NCBI GenBank assembly: GCA_015698045.1
Contig: BLAL01000229.1
Span: forward strand, 1,400,001-1,464,000
Reading direction: 5' to 3'
Length of the DNA stretch: 64,000 nt
DNA from: Rhizophagus clarus
Lineage: Eukaryota > Glomeromycota > Glomeromycetes > Glomerales > Glomeraceae
Shown here: positions 24,861 to 36,790 of the stretch, piece by piece
Numbering within the stretch: the first letter of the stretch is position 1
Layout of the letters: every line of letters starts with the position of its first letter
Made by a program: the position numbers and the translations under genes
The notes under the pieces: generated by a model
Databases searched by the model: none
Told to the model about the DNA's origin: nothing
The model's input: only the letters and a program-made list of their open reading frames with translations

Positions 24861-27296
24861 GTGACTCGCACGTCAAACGTATGTTATTTCAAGTTACAAG
24901 ATTATTTATCGTATAAGAACATGACCTCTATTAAAGGTGCCAATCAAGAGATTATTCAACTCATCTGGCCAGAAGGAATTACAAAGGATGAAGATAGAAA
25001 GTTAAAGAATTATATAATGAATAACCAAGATAAAGCACCTATAATAGAAGAAGACACAATATCTTAGAGACTTGTTAGATACTGGTATGTTTCGTATAAT
25101 CAAATTAGTCAATGCAGTAATTGCGACTTAGCTGTTTCATCTGCCGTTAGTTAACCATTTTATTATTTATACAGCAATATATACGCACTCAGTTTCACTT
25201 CCTAGGCCAGGTAAATTTTTCTTTTTATCAAATATCACCATTTTAACAATTGTTTCATTCCTAATCTATGATTCTGTCTTTAGAAATTCAAAATTTAAAG
25301 AGAAATATTGATTCCTTACTTGAACTTCGAAAATGTCTTTCAATTGACAAACCACCTGTATTATTCATCCCCTATATTCCTCGCCCTAACAAACAAGAGG
25401 AAATTTGCAATATAATCTATGTAACAACCTTATCATATATGGAACAAACCGACGTTATGATTACCGCGGTATTGTCATTTCTGGCGGAATTGGTGTTGGA
25501 AAGACTCGTATTAGATTCGAAATTGAGAATTTTATTGTTGAAGATGTACGGATTCAAAGGCGAATGGATGAACTGAAAGTAACTTTGCAACATATATTAT
25601 AAACATAAATGAGATAACAGATTTACTTGGAGAAGGACGAAAACGTGATTCTGACACCAACAGATATCCCCGAAATACTGAAGGCAGAGAATGTTCTTGT
25701 CATGTTGATCGCAATGTATTTTTTTGCCAAAGTATGGACTTCAAAAGGTATTGAAGAGTGTAAAGAATCAATACCTATGACTATGGACTATGGTGAAATA
25801 ATTAAATTAATTCGTAAAGAAATGAAATTAGATGAGGATGCCCTTTTAGTCTTAATTTACAAATCGACGATTTTCAAGCATCCTCTTATTGGGCAGTTAC
25901 ATTACTTCGCGTCATATCTAAAATCGTGGATTATAAAAAGACATTAATAATCGCAGTATGTACAGGTACTGCACGTCCCAAATTGAAAATTCGGGAAGTC
26001 TAATTAACGCATCCCAATACAAAACTAAAGACGTTCGTTTACCCCCAATGAACTTTCAAGAATCTTCAGAAATATTCACTGAGTTTATAAATTATTTTGA
26101 CGTAAGTTGTGTCAATTTAACGACAAACATCATTTATAACAGTTTTGTGAATGCTATACAGGCATTCCGGCCATTATTGGACATACAACAATGTTGATTA
26201 AGCAACAACGATCAAATGTTTTTGTAAATCATGACGAGGTCGGCAAGTTCTGTGAAATATTAAGTCTTTCCGTGAAAACAATGTATTCTAAAAGAGAATG
26301 GATAAAGAATTTGGGTGATGAAAACACTATTATTCTATTATTATATTTTATTCATACCCAATTTGTAAATTAATAAGGACGAAAATTTCAATGGTTCTAA
26401 ATATACTGTAGAGGATTTGGAAGCTGGTGGGTTAATCTATCTTGAATAGTTTGATATATCCGTGTTGGTTGATTATTTTAAGTGAATGACATTTTTGATA
26501 AATCACTCTTAAGTCCGTTTACTCTTCTCACCGAAGAGACGTTCCCGCAATTTATACTTCGCATGCACCAGGTCACATATTGCCTGGCATATCATCTTAG
26601 CATCGAATCCATTACTTTTACGGAAATATACGGTGGGTATGGTTATTGTTCCCGTGAATTTCGCCGCTTTGAGATTAAAACTAAACGGATCAAATACTAC
26701 GAACTTGCAAGTTTGATACCTAAAAAAGATAATCAATATGACAAATTCATCAAACCTGGACTAGAAGATCGAAAACGAGTTCCGGTAGTGTGCGCCAATC
26801 AAAAAGGATATAAAGAGATCGACTCCACATCAGGTGGTTATCTTGTTCTTATTGCAAGGAGAACCGAATCCGCAGATGCGCTAGCACCGCACGGGGATAA
26901 ACAATATAAGTATAGTTTATCATTAGAATCTGGCCATCCGGTACACACAAATTCAACTGGTAAAAATTGATATTGATATCCTTATAAAAGAAGAAAAAAA
27001 AGCCAAGGGGTGTGAACGATTTCACTCTAAAAAATTTTAGATATGATGACATAGTAAATATTCCAGAGCACTGTGCAGTCGTGGCTGGACGAGATTTAAT
27101 AAATTGCTGTCTCAGAAATCACGAGACGTTAGTATCTTATATGCGTGACCTTTTTATCGAGGATATATTTCTTTTACGTCTTCGTCATCGTCACAAATTA
27201 CGACAGGCACCAACTGATTTCACCTTTTATAATATCGATACCACTAGAGATTTCAAGGATCACAGTGTATGCGTTTATCTACGCGACTACCAGTAA
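24861..27296 (+). pseudogene. Crinkler-like P-loop NTPase gene, copy B (near full length, frameshifted)
   Basis: Covers the whole family order: N-terminal segment (IQLIWPEGITKDEDRKLKNY, 24861-25120), an intron about 25209-25282 (AG|GTAAAT...CTTTAG), the segment FIPYIPRPNKQEEICNIIY, Walker A GGIGVGKTR at about 25475, KVWTSKGIEECKESIP, then NFQESSEIFTEFINYFDV, and a C-terminal part (26482-27296) with VPVVCANQKGYKEIDS that resembles the QxK core of restriction-endonuclease-fold nucleases. Stops and frameshifts occur at about 25069, 25440, 25600-25660, 25857, 26110, 26370, 26450 and 26970. The Walker B region is shifted (LVLIYKSTIF versus LILQIDDF in copy A). Assignment to CR effectors rests on family knowledge and is inference; the homology between copies A and B is direct. 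Confidence 0.65.
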
Positions 27297-28109
27297 CTTC
27301 CGCCACAATGACCCATGGACTAATCACTTAATTAACATTGATTTTTCGTATAATATAGATATTTTCTTTTTCTTTTTTTTTCTGTTTATGGTTCCTCTTT
27401 CCCCTTTTATTTCGGCATTTAATACCCTCTGGACTAATAGGTTGAGTTTTACTCGATCTATCTTTTTTGGCGGGTCGGAGCTGGTCTTTCTTTTTTTAGA
27501 TCAGTTATATTTAGTAATGGAATTGAATAGATCCCTACGCTTTTTCTTAAATAAGTATTGACTTTTCGGTCTGTTCTAATTGATCCTTCCCGGAATAAAA
27601 ATAAAAATAAAAATAAAATATATTTCTTTTACATCTTATATTCTCGTGACTCGACTGTCTCAGCTTTACAAAATTCATGAATTATTTTCTATAGAAAAAT
27701 TTTTTGTTACATATCTGGTATATTTTACTTGTTGCAATATATTATAAAGAGTCTTGCTAATTTGCCCCCGGTTAAATCACCCGGTTAAATCACCCCCCTC
27801 TCATTTATAAAAAATTTTACAAATTTTATATTTTATATAGATTAGCTAATTTTTATAGGCTAGTTATTATTTTTCGCAAAAATGAAAAAACATTTTAAAA
27901 TAAATTTTATTTGGCGTAACCGTAACATAGCAGATGTAATACATTTTCGTAAAAGTAAATTATAAATTCATTAAAAACTATCAAGTATTAAATGTAGTTT
28001 TTTAAAATTTAATACTAAGTATGATAAGGTACAGTATATGATAGTTAATGGCCTTAGTTCTACTTTTGACCATAAACTTATTAAAAAAAATTATTCTTCC
28101 CTCTCCCAT
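27297..28109. other. Intergenic; short repeat near 27767
   Basis: No gene seen. CCGGTTAAATCACCC occurs twice in tandem at about 27767-27795. The right side is the probable 3' flank of the minus-strand microexon gene. Confidence 0.35.
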
Positions 28110-29382
28110 TCAACTTACTTTCCAGGAAGTCGTGTTCTAAAGAAAAAGAAGAGAGAGAATGAATGTTGGTAACATTCCCAATTCAAAAAAAAAAAAACAA
28201 ATCTCTCTCCTCCCTTTACCCATTAACTTACTGATCGTCCCATAGTCGCTAAAGATAAAAAAAAGGGAATGTCAGTAAAGTTCCTAATTAAAAGAAGAAT
28301 CATCCTCCTTCTTTTATTCAACTTACTGTTCGTCTTATTATCCAAAAAGCCATGTCCCTAAAGAAGAAAAAAAGAAAAATCGTTTCCAATTCAAAAAAGT
28401 CTTCCCCTCCCTTTCCCATTCAATATACTATTCGTCCTATTATCCAAGAAGCCGCATCCCTAAAGAAAAAAAAAGTAAGGAAACGTTAGTAACATTCTCA
28501 ATTCAAAAAAAAAAAAAAATCCCTCCTGCATTCGCGTTCTACTTACCTTTCCATGTCGGTGTTCAAGAGCCCAAATTCCAGGTATTCCCAAGTCGAATAG
28601 GCATCCCTGAACACAAACATAAGAATAAAATTTTTTTAAAAAAAGTAAAAGTTAGTCTTTTTTAATTTTGTTGAAAGAAACTTCAAAAAAAGAAAAAAGA
28701 ACTATTTTTCGGCACACCTACCAAATAATATGCGTCTAAAAAAAGTTATGTAATTGGGTTTATAATAGAGTGAAAATCACCTGGTAAACTAGGGAACGGT
28801 TTTGGAAACCGTTGTTAAGTCCGGAACTTTGTTTAGAAACCCACATCCAGGCCCTAAAGAAATGCTGCCAAGTTCCAAGCAAAAATCCACCCTTCTAAAC
28901 CCAACGTGTCCAAGCCGTTTAAAATCAAAATCTATTTAGAGATTCGAAAAGCCAACACTCTACGTATTTCAGAATAAAAGTCTACGCTTTAAGCTCCTAC
29001 TCGTCTAAGAAAAGCATGTATCCAAGATCCTTTTCATTTAAAAAAGAGTAATACCAAAACGTTAGTAAATGTTTCGATAAAAGAAAAGTAAATTTAAAAA
29101 AAAAATATTCCGAAAACCTACCAACAATTTACGTATCCAACCAAGATCCTAGTCATTTAAAAAAAAAAATAGAAACGTTAGAATTTTCGCTAAAATAATT
29201 CAAAAAACACATTCACTTCCCTACCAAATTCTCATGTGCAGCCTAAAAAACAAAAAAAAATGAAACGTAAGTAAAAACGTTTCGCTAAAAGAAATAATTT
29301 TTAAAAAACATTATTGAAATTCTTTACCGAAATTCCTGGCCGTTTAAAAATACACATATCCTAAGATCCAAAAAAACATCGT
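28110..29382 (-). CDS. Candidate gene built of very short exons, unknown product
   Basis: Minus-strand chain of exons with GT-AG borders: 29382-29328 (55 nt), 29242-29225 (18), 29148-29122 (27), 28853-28781 (73), 28735-28722 (14), 28606-28547 (60), 28459-28429 (31), 28357-28327 (31), 28248-28232 (17), 28136-28110 (18 plus VS-stop). All join in one open frame, although other frames of several exons contain stops. Most introns are 71-115 nt (one 45, one 268) and several share a TACTAAC-like branch site and TTCTTTAG end; neighbouring introns are visibly similar, so intron-exon units were duplicated. An in-frame ATG is at 29235-29233, followed by a hydrophobic stretch (RIWILVGYVNCWAWMWV) that could be a signal or membrane segment. 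The product then reads SKQSSGLNNG... and DAASWIIGRIGHGFLDNKT. No family recognised. The 5' end is uncertain and there may be extra exons in 28854-29121. It could also be a decayed locus. Confidence 0.45.
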
Positions 29383-30654
29383 CTGGAAAGGAGAATAACA
29401 AAATATAAGTAAAGTTTCGTTAAAATAATAGATAAAAGAAATATCGAAACTCACCTAAAACCGAACCCACACTTCAGATCTGCCTAAAAGTTGAGTTCTT
29501 GAGTTCCAAATTTTCATCTAAAAAAAGGAACAGAACATTATTCGTAAAAGTTAGCTAAAAGAATTGACCAATGTGAAAATAAAACATCCTTCACCATACT
29601 TCTAACGCGTTGTCTAAATACCGAAGAACCGGCTATCTACAATAGAAACGTTAGTTAAAAGAATTAATCCAAAGCAAACAAGTTCTACTATCCATTGAAT
29701 CATTTAAGAGAATTAAATGCCTAAATCCTTTACGTGATTCTAAAACTAATAAATTAATATAATGTTATTTTATAACTAAATTAAAAATATATTTATATAT
29801 TTTTTATAATACCAAAGTATATTGTTTTCACCTCGGTTTCCAGTTGTCTTCATTTATTTTTCATGATAAAATAATTCAATGATTACTACCAATTTTTCTA
29901 AATTTCTATTGAATGTAAAATATTTACCTTTTTTAACCAAAATTTCAAATTTCTACGATATCACGAGAAAATGCGTTACGATTATATCTATTGGTATGAT
30001 TGTCACCTTTCTAAGTTTCTCCAGAACGATAATCATATATACGGTATCCCTTCAAAGGTATAACAAGGACAATATGGATTAAGTTAACCAAATCTTTCAC
30101 GCCTTCTATGTGACTAAGAATTCCTTCTGATGAATAGGTTCCTCATTTTCTTAATTTCTTCAATGTTGCAAACCTTAAATCCCAAATAAATGGATAAGCC
30201 ACGCACCATTACTTTTCTATCGAAGAAAAAAAATTGTTTTATTAATCAGCTTTTGATCAATTCTTGGAGATAATCCTAAATCGTTTAATGAAAATTAATA
30301 TTGCTTAAAATATTATTTTACAACATTACTGATTATGTTCTTGAATAAAATCGACAAACTTTCTCAATTGCTAAATATTTAATTATAAAGCCTATATAAC
30401 TGACAAATAAATGTATAATGATTAATGAACATATTTGAAAAAGTACTAAATTTTCTATTTAGATAAACTATATACAATATTATCTCAGTATCATAAGAAT
30501 AATTATAAAATGCTCTATTACAAAATTGCACTCACGCATATTAATTTACATAGATTTCATATTCCACCAACAAAATGTTATAAGCAATAGTTCAAAGAAT
30601 TAATATAGTTCTTATTTTCGGCTTCATTGTCAACAGATTCCCCTTTGCTAATCA
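29383..30654. other. Probable 5' part of the microexon locus, then AT-rich DNA
   Basis: Further minus-strand segments look like exons: 29517-29455 (63 nt, TTTTTTAG before, GTGAGT after) and about 29630-29589 (TTGTAG before, GTGAAG after). Their open frames do not join the downstream frame without a stop, so I leave them out of the gene. Nothing recognised beyond 29880. Confidence 0.35.
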
Positions 30655-31441
30655 TCATGTTAAAACATCTTTAGATGTATTGATTACTACCTCGTTTTCT
30701 AAATTCATCAACCATTCTGATACTTTCGAAATACTTTCTTTGATCGCATCATTATCAGGATTTATTTCATACGAATTTATTTCATATTCTGATTTAATTT
30801 TATATAACAGAGTGTCATTTCGTACCAGCTGATATGGTTCACACAATCTGACAATTACTTCTCTACCATCCATTTCGATCAAACTCAACAACTCATTCAT
30901 TTCCACATTTAATGCTTCCTTCTACATGAATGAGTATTAAGAAAAGATTTTTAGAGATGTATGATTTGGATAAAATCAATTTTTCAATACATACCATAGA
31001 ACTTTCTTCATAAACCAAAGCTCTATAATACACGCTAAAATACATAATATCAATTTCATTCAATAATAAATAATTTCCTTTAATTTGAAATACAGTAACC
31101 AATCTGCATTTTGTATAATAATCTTTCAATTCATCGATAAATCCCGCTTTTTTTGCTGCGTTAATGTGGTAACTAAATTGTAATGATTGTTGAATATTTG
31201 TATAATTTGATATTGTTGCTAATTGAGTAATGTTATATGAAGGTCTCATGTAGAGTAATGTACCAACAGCAGCAACGATAGCGTTATCGTTTGGTTTATG
31301 ATGATAATACGAGATAGAGCATTGTGAAGTATGAATGACATTAATGTTTTTGGAAATATATCTGTGCATATTGTGACGGTTTGGTTTAACTTTCAAGACA
31401 TCCTCTGCTTGTATTGCAGCAGTATTACGGTATGGTCCCAT
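30655..31441 (-). CDS. Unknown two-exon protein (237 aa)
   Basis: Exon 1 31441-30995 (149 codons), a 73-nt intron (GTATGT...TGTAG), exon 2 30921-30655 (88 codons plus stop); phase 0, continuous frame. Without splicing, exon 1 would run into an artificial tail. The product starts MGPYRNTAAIQAEDVLKVKP, has a Tyr/His/Asn-rich middle (KPNDNAIVAAVGTLLYMRPS, then LQFSYHINAAKKAGFIDELKDYYTK), a beta-rich stretch (LVTVFQIKGNYLLLNEIDI) and an acidic C-terminus (SKVSEWLMNLENEVV). No membrane segment or catalytic motif stands out and I do not recognise the family. Non-repetitive composition and a clean intron argue that it is real. Confidence 0.6.
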
Positions 31442-32962
31442 TATGATTAATCGTTAATGAGTATTAAATACAAGTTGTAATATGGTTTATTTATAATAAT
31501 TTGTTTAACTTATTCATATACAAACTAAGTTTAGTATGGAAAAAATCATTATATCATCTTCCAATAAATAGAAATTAACTTGTCAAAATAGGTTACGTGA
31601 TTTGGGACGTTGCCACGCTTTAGTAGCCTTACTAGTGAATAACAACCACAATCATTACCTAATAGAGTTTAACACAAAGGGCACGGCGCAGCGATCTTTA
31701 AAAGATCATTCGATTTGAATAGATAAATCCTCTAATGAATCTAAAAAACGCATATGCAAAATAATGGTATTCCCTCTCACCTCACGAAGTGAGCAAACTT
31801 TTACAGAATCATAGTTGAATTTTTGTCTCTTTCGAAATATTGAATCAAATTCTGGGAAATTTCACATTAAATTGGTATTTTCGTTGATGATTTAAAAATA
31901 ATATATTTATATATTTATATTTATAATTAAAGGAACAAAGGAATTATTTCTCCGATACCGAAGCAGAGGACCTAAAGCTTTGGAAGGTATAGATCTGCAA
32001 TGACGAATTCAAAATTCATCTTACAAAGAAGATTGAGATATAGAGAAGCTCGGAGGAATAAAACTTGTTGGTGATTATTGAGACAATGATGAACGTTGGC
32101 TAAATAATAGAGACTCGCCACTTTTATCCATAATCGAACAAATCGAGAATCATGATTGTATATGAGCACGCATCTCTCTCTTACGTTTACTTTAGCACTA
32201 CCCAAATTGAAATCTAAAGAAAGAACAAAACTATAAGTTATATGACGAAATGTGACGAAAAAATTATTTTATAATGGCATAATTTACTTGTTTTAATACA
32301 AAGTCCGGAACGACATGCTGGAAGCACGTGATAAAAATTATAGTTACGCTCGTAGCATGCAGTGAACCAATCAAAGTCGTCTTACTTCTCTTAAAGGACA
32401 TTTCTGTACCACATTAGCTAAAACATATTTAGTTAGATTAACAAACCTCTATAAACTTCAGACAAATTTATTTTGACCATATCTTTTCCGATTTTCATTT
32501 CATAATCTTTAATAGCTTATAGTTTATCATTCTAATTCATTATTTACACTTTGTCAAACCAGCCCTTTGCAGTATATCCAATATCATAAATAGATATTAT
32601 TAAATAATTATTATCATCATTCCAAGTTTTGAAATTCATATTTTACATTATATTCTTCGCTTATCATATTTACCATAAATAAGAGCTTTCAAAATAAAGG
32701 TTTGTACTAAACAAATAACAAGCCTGAAAAAAATTCTTTTTCCGGCCAACATCATCAATATTTATTTTAAAAAAATAATACAAATTTTATTTTCTCACGA
32801 TAAAAATCACGTTTTTTAGACTTAAAAAACGCTCGCTAAGTTATACAGTTATAAATTGATAACATGAATAATTGTATAAATTCAGGTAACTATAAATATT
32901 TCGTATAAAATAAATAATTTATAAATTCCAATATTACTTTATTTACATAATTTTTTATAAGA
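31442..32962. other. Intergenic
   Basis: A 77-codon minus-strand frame at 31972-32205 (RFVRLWIKVASLYYLANVHH) has protein-like composition and could be an exon or relic, but I cannot support it as a gene. Confidence 0.3.
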
Positions 32963-34570
32963 TTATTCATTATTAATATGACTTAATTTTAACTTTTTAC
33001 AAATATCGTTACATCTATGATTTGCCAAGAACAATTGTTTAATACCATTTTCGCCAAAATTTGTACTTCCAAATCTTAAAGGATCAATACAATGAATTGC
33101 TGGATCAGTCAATAAGAATTCATTATTAAGTTCAACTCCTTGAAGATCACAGACAACTAAATATCCCTCAGTGTATTCATACGTGAAGTGAGCAAATGCT
33201 TCAAGAGTAGGCCGAAGTTCTGTAATAACACCAGTATTTGAATTGAACCGTTTAAATTCCGCATTTTGAATTTTTGGCTCGAGAATATAACATTCTTTAG
33301 TATTACAACGTAAAAGTTTCACAGTGAGAAAATTTATTTTAGGAATAATTTCTTGTTGTGCAATCGAATTGAATTGTGTGGAGAGAAAAGATGCAACTGT
33401 AGAGATTTCTACCGCCTCAAGATACTTTTCAAGAAGGTTGTTTCGCTTTCCAATATGAAGATATTTCTTTATTACTATCTCTTTTGCTGGATTACTCTTG
33501 ACATCAAGAGCAAAATATGCGCATTTTTCAGCACCCGCAGAAAATGGTTGTGAAGCAGTCTTGAATGATAAACTTTTATAAAAGAGATTTGATTTGTTGA
33601 AGTATTTTGGATTTTTAAGTTCTTCCGGAGTTTCAGGAATAGGATACCATATAACTTCTCCATTTTTTAATGAAAGAGTATTCCAATCAGGCACATTTGG
33701 ATTTATATCAAGTTTTTTTCGTTGCAAAGAATATATTTTTTTGGAGTCGCTTCCAAGGGTACTAGTTAATGAAAGAGCATAAGTAATAGATGATGAGGTG
33801 GCTTTAATAAATTTTTCGACTAATTTAATTGGATCTCCTCCTACAAGATCAAATATTGGAAATTCGCCAATTGTTTCACGGAATATTTCAAGCATTTTTT
33901 CGGTATGATTTGTAATTTTACCAAAAGAATAAAGAATATTTTTTGATTTCATCATTTCTAACACATTTTCTGCGGTTAAACCATTCGGATCACCATTTGG
34001 ATATTTATCCGCTAAGGTTGTAAAACGACGACCATGTGGTGGATAATCACCAATATGAAGAAGAACTCGAGTGCTATTTTTCCAATCCATTTGGGTTACT
34101 GCTGCGTTAAGGCCTCCAAGAACATCTTCTGGGAGATCATCGTTAGAAATAGGTGATACTTTTTCCATATATTGTGTGAATTGGTCATATTTGTCGTTAA
34201 AATTAAAAATTTGCAGACGATCTGATCCATTATAGTGATCTCGATAACCACAAAAACCAACCCGAAGTTTAATGCTTGGATTCAGTTGTTTAACGTAGTT
34301 AGAAACTTGTAAAATACAATCTTTAGCAGCAGAAATATGAGGTTTCATAGACCCAGAGCAGTCCAAAACAAAACAAAGATCAACTTCCATTGAAAGTTTG
34401 ATGTTATCGAGTTTTTTTGATATAGCCATTTCTCGTAAGAATTTAGCTTTAATTTCTAGTTCATTTTCCGTATTAATCAATGTTATATTGGAAGATAGAG
34501 TGGATGACGCACTAGAACTTGGAGTACTTGCATTTTTTGAATTTTTTTTTAGACAGAACCACTTGGTCAT
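32963..34570 (-). CDS. vWA domain-containing alpha-type protein kinase (VwkA-like)
   Basis: Single-exon 535-aa protein. Residues about 60-255 are a von Willebrand A domain with a complete MIDAS start, D70-C-S-G-S74 (FVLDCSGSM), then GFCGYRDH and the LLHIGDYPPHG strand. Residues about 330-530 are an alpha-kinase (MHCK/eEF2K) domain: PFSAGAEKCAYFALDV for the nucleotide-binding loop, IVIKKYL with the catalytic Lys, EAFAHFTYEYTEGYLVVCDLQGV, LTDPAIHC, and FGSTNFGENGIKQLFLANHRCNDIC with the zinc-binding His/Cys residues near the C-terminus. The order matches Dictyostelium VwkA, a myosin-II-related kinase. The N-terminus is Ser-rich and disordered (residues 10-30). Start chosen at the first Met, MTKWFCLKK, which is shared by the paralogue at 39710-41649. 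Substrate unknown; looks intact. Confidence 0.9.
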   Translation of the reverse strand: MTKWFCLKKNSKNASTPSSSASSTLSSNITLINTENELEIKAKFLREMAISKKLDNIKLSMEVDLCFVLDCSGSMKPHISAAKDCILQVSNYVKQLNPSIKLRVGFCGYRDHYNGSDRLQIFNFNDKYDQFTQYMEKVSPISNDDLPEDVLGGLNAAVTQMDWKNSTRVLLHIGDYPPHGRRFTTLADKYPNGDPNGLTAENVLEMMKSKNILYSFGKITNHTEKMLEIFRETIGEFPIFDLVGGDPIKLVEKFIKATSSSITYALSLTSTLGSDSKKIYSLQRKKLDINPNVPDWNTLSLKNGEVIWYPIPETPEELKNPKYFNKSNLFYKSLSFKTASQPFSAGAEKCAYFALDVKSNPAKEIVIKKYLHIGKRNNLLEKYLEAVEISTVASFLSTQFNSIAQQEIIPKINFLTVKLLRCNTKECYILEPKIQNAEFKRFNSNTGVITELRPTLEAFAHFTYEYTEGYLVVCDLQGVELNNEFLLTDPAIHCIDPLRFGSTNFGENGIKQLFLANHRCNDICKKLKLSHINNE

Positions 34571-36790
34571 ATTTTTATTGTAAAAAATTATTTTAATAAG
34601 AAATTAAATTATTATATTTTTTTTTTTATTATTGATTTTTTTTTTTTTTTTTTTTTTTTTGAAAAAAACGATGGTTTATATATACATTTGATTAATGAAG
34701 AATTCTTAGATTAGATTAAGTTGATGGCCTTGGCACTTTTCTGAATTGGTATAAATAAAGATTATGAAACTTCTAAATTAATAAATATAAAGATTAAATT
34801 TTCGTATGAAATTTCCAAATTAATACAGATAAAATTAGATTTGAAAATGAATCTCCAAATTAATATATATTAAAGTTATCTTTATAAGGTTAAAATCATG
34901 TTAATTCAGTTATTTAATTGGGTAATAAATATTAAATACATTTTTGGATGCCAAATTATTCGGAAGTGATTCAACGAAATATCGAATGTTTTAATAGAAT
35001 TTTGTTTTTCTTTTGAAGAAAAAGAGAAAAATATTTTTTTTTCTCTTTTTTTTTTTTTTCTTTAAAGATCACGTTTTAAAGAACTTATTCAAGAATGGTT
35101 TTTTTTTGTTTAATCTATCATCATCTATATAGAATTTTCTATTTTTCCTTATGATTGGCGCTTTTAAATGAACAACCTAATTAATATTAGATCAATGATC
35201 TCCAAGTTAATACAAATAATAAATATAGATTGTCACGATACACACGACTAAAATTAGATTGCAGTGTCTAGATTTTTAACATCGTTCCACAAAAGACTGA
35301 CTTTATAATCAGAACAAGAATACGTTTTTGTTCGTTTATCTCATATTTCTCCTAAATATAGCAGCAAAGTGTTATTATTAAAACGTTGAATTACAATTTA
35401 TAAAGAAACGAAGTGCAAGACAAATGATTAAAAAATTATTATAATTCAAAAAAATTCTTACTTTAGCTTTTGCATGTATTTTATCATAAGGGAAGAATTA
35501 AGAATTTTATGGGTCGCGTTTAACTCGCCGACAATCATTTCATCGACAATCATTTCACCGACAAACGTTTCACCAGCAGGTTTGTTTCACCGACAGGTCA
35601 TTTCACCGACACTTATACTATCGTTTTAATTCAGTTCTTGAAAGTACTTTCACAATAAGTCATTTTTAATTGATAGAAATCATTTTTGATGTCATAGTGT
35701 AAAGTGTTTAGTTTATTTTTTAAATAAATATATTAATGTTACTACTCGATTAAGCTGAAGCATTTTTATATAATAAAATATCTGATATTTAAATGTTAGT
35801 TTATAAAAAAAATTTTACTTCTTTAAAAACGTTTGTCGGTGAATTGATATCTTATGAGTATACTTCAATGTATCGAGATTTTGTTTCAATTTTTTCATTA
35901 AATTATCTATTTAGGTTTCTTGTTTATATGCGCAGGGGATTTCGTCTCTTATTATATATAAATACATTATACTAATGCATATTGTCTCATAAATTAAATA
36001 ATAATATTTTAAAGTTCTTTTCTGCAACTGATGTCGCACTATCTTTTTTATAATACATCTATATTGCATGTAACCACGGCATTTTATTTACAATATTAAA
36101 TTTTAATTATTATTATATAAAAATGCAGCTTTGTTATAACGTGATAAGTCACGACATCTTAACGAATAACCCGGTAAAATATTTTTTTCTCCTAATTTGG
36201 AGTTAAGTGCAGCGTTACTGGTAATGAACGATTCTGTAAAATTACATCACATAAACCATTGTGTAAATTTTTACCCATAAATTCCTAGGATGTCGATCAC
36301 CAGTACTTGGGGAATTTTACGTTACAAATCAGAAATCGAGCGATTTGAAACTGTTTGTGAAAGTAAATCTTCCAAAATCAGTTATGTTAATTTCTTAAAA
36401 AACGAATCACAAATTGCAAAAATAAAAAAAAACAAATAAAAAAATATATTGAAAATCAATCCTTTTTATTTATTTATTTTTTTTTTCCTTTTTTATTTTT
36501 ATTTTTTTTTTTTTGTTCTTGTTTATATTATCTTTTTATTTATTTATTATACATATTTATTATATTTAATATCTTTTCCTGTTTCACTTGTAATTTTCGT
36601 CACCTTTTAATAATCGACAAAGGCCTGTCATTTATCCTTAAATTATCTTAACCATTTTGTATCCGTCAATTTTCTTTATTATTCGTATCTTACTACCTCA
36701 GTCGCTGAATTTAAATTTTCTATATATTATTTGTATCATTTATTAGCGTATATATATTTTGATAGATTATTTATCATTCTTTTATAAATT
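34571..36790. other. Intergenic with long T tracts
   Basis: Promoter side of the vWA-kinase (T tracts at 34615-34660) and of the methyltransferase gene. Contains the repeat at 35527-35615. No gene supported. Confidence 0.35.
35527..35615. repeat. TTTCACCGACAA minisatellite with an inverted copy at 35827-35843
   Basis: About six copies of a 14-18-bp unit (CGACAATCATTTCACCGACA type). The 17-mer TTCACCGACAAACGTTT also occurs inverted as AAACGTTTGTCGGTGAA at 35827-35843. A one-way array on one side and an inverted copy on the other is the design of the foldback elements in this window, though I do not see clear terminal inverted repeats. Confidence 0.5.

Noticed and set aside
27012-27561. Overlapping open frames after the Crinkler-like relic as separate genes.
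   Set aside because: The 27012-27296 frame continues the relic's C-terminus; the 27145-27561 frame is its shadow plus T-rich downstream sequence.
29455-29517. 63-nt minus-strand segment as an exon of the 28-29 kb gene.
   Set aside because: It has good splice borders, but its only open frame ends in TAG at the donor and does not fit the phase of the next exon.
31972-32205. 77-codon minus-strand frame as a gene.
   Set aside because: Composition is protein-like, but there is no recognisable domain, intron partner or paralogue in the window.
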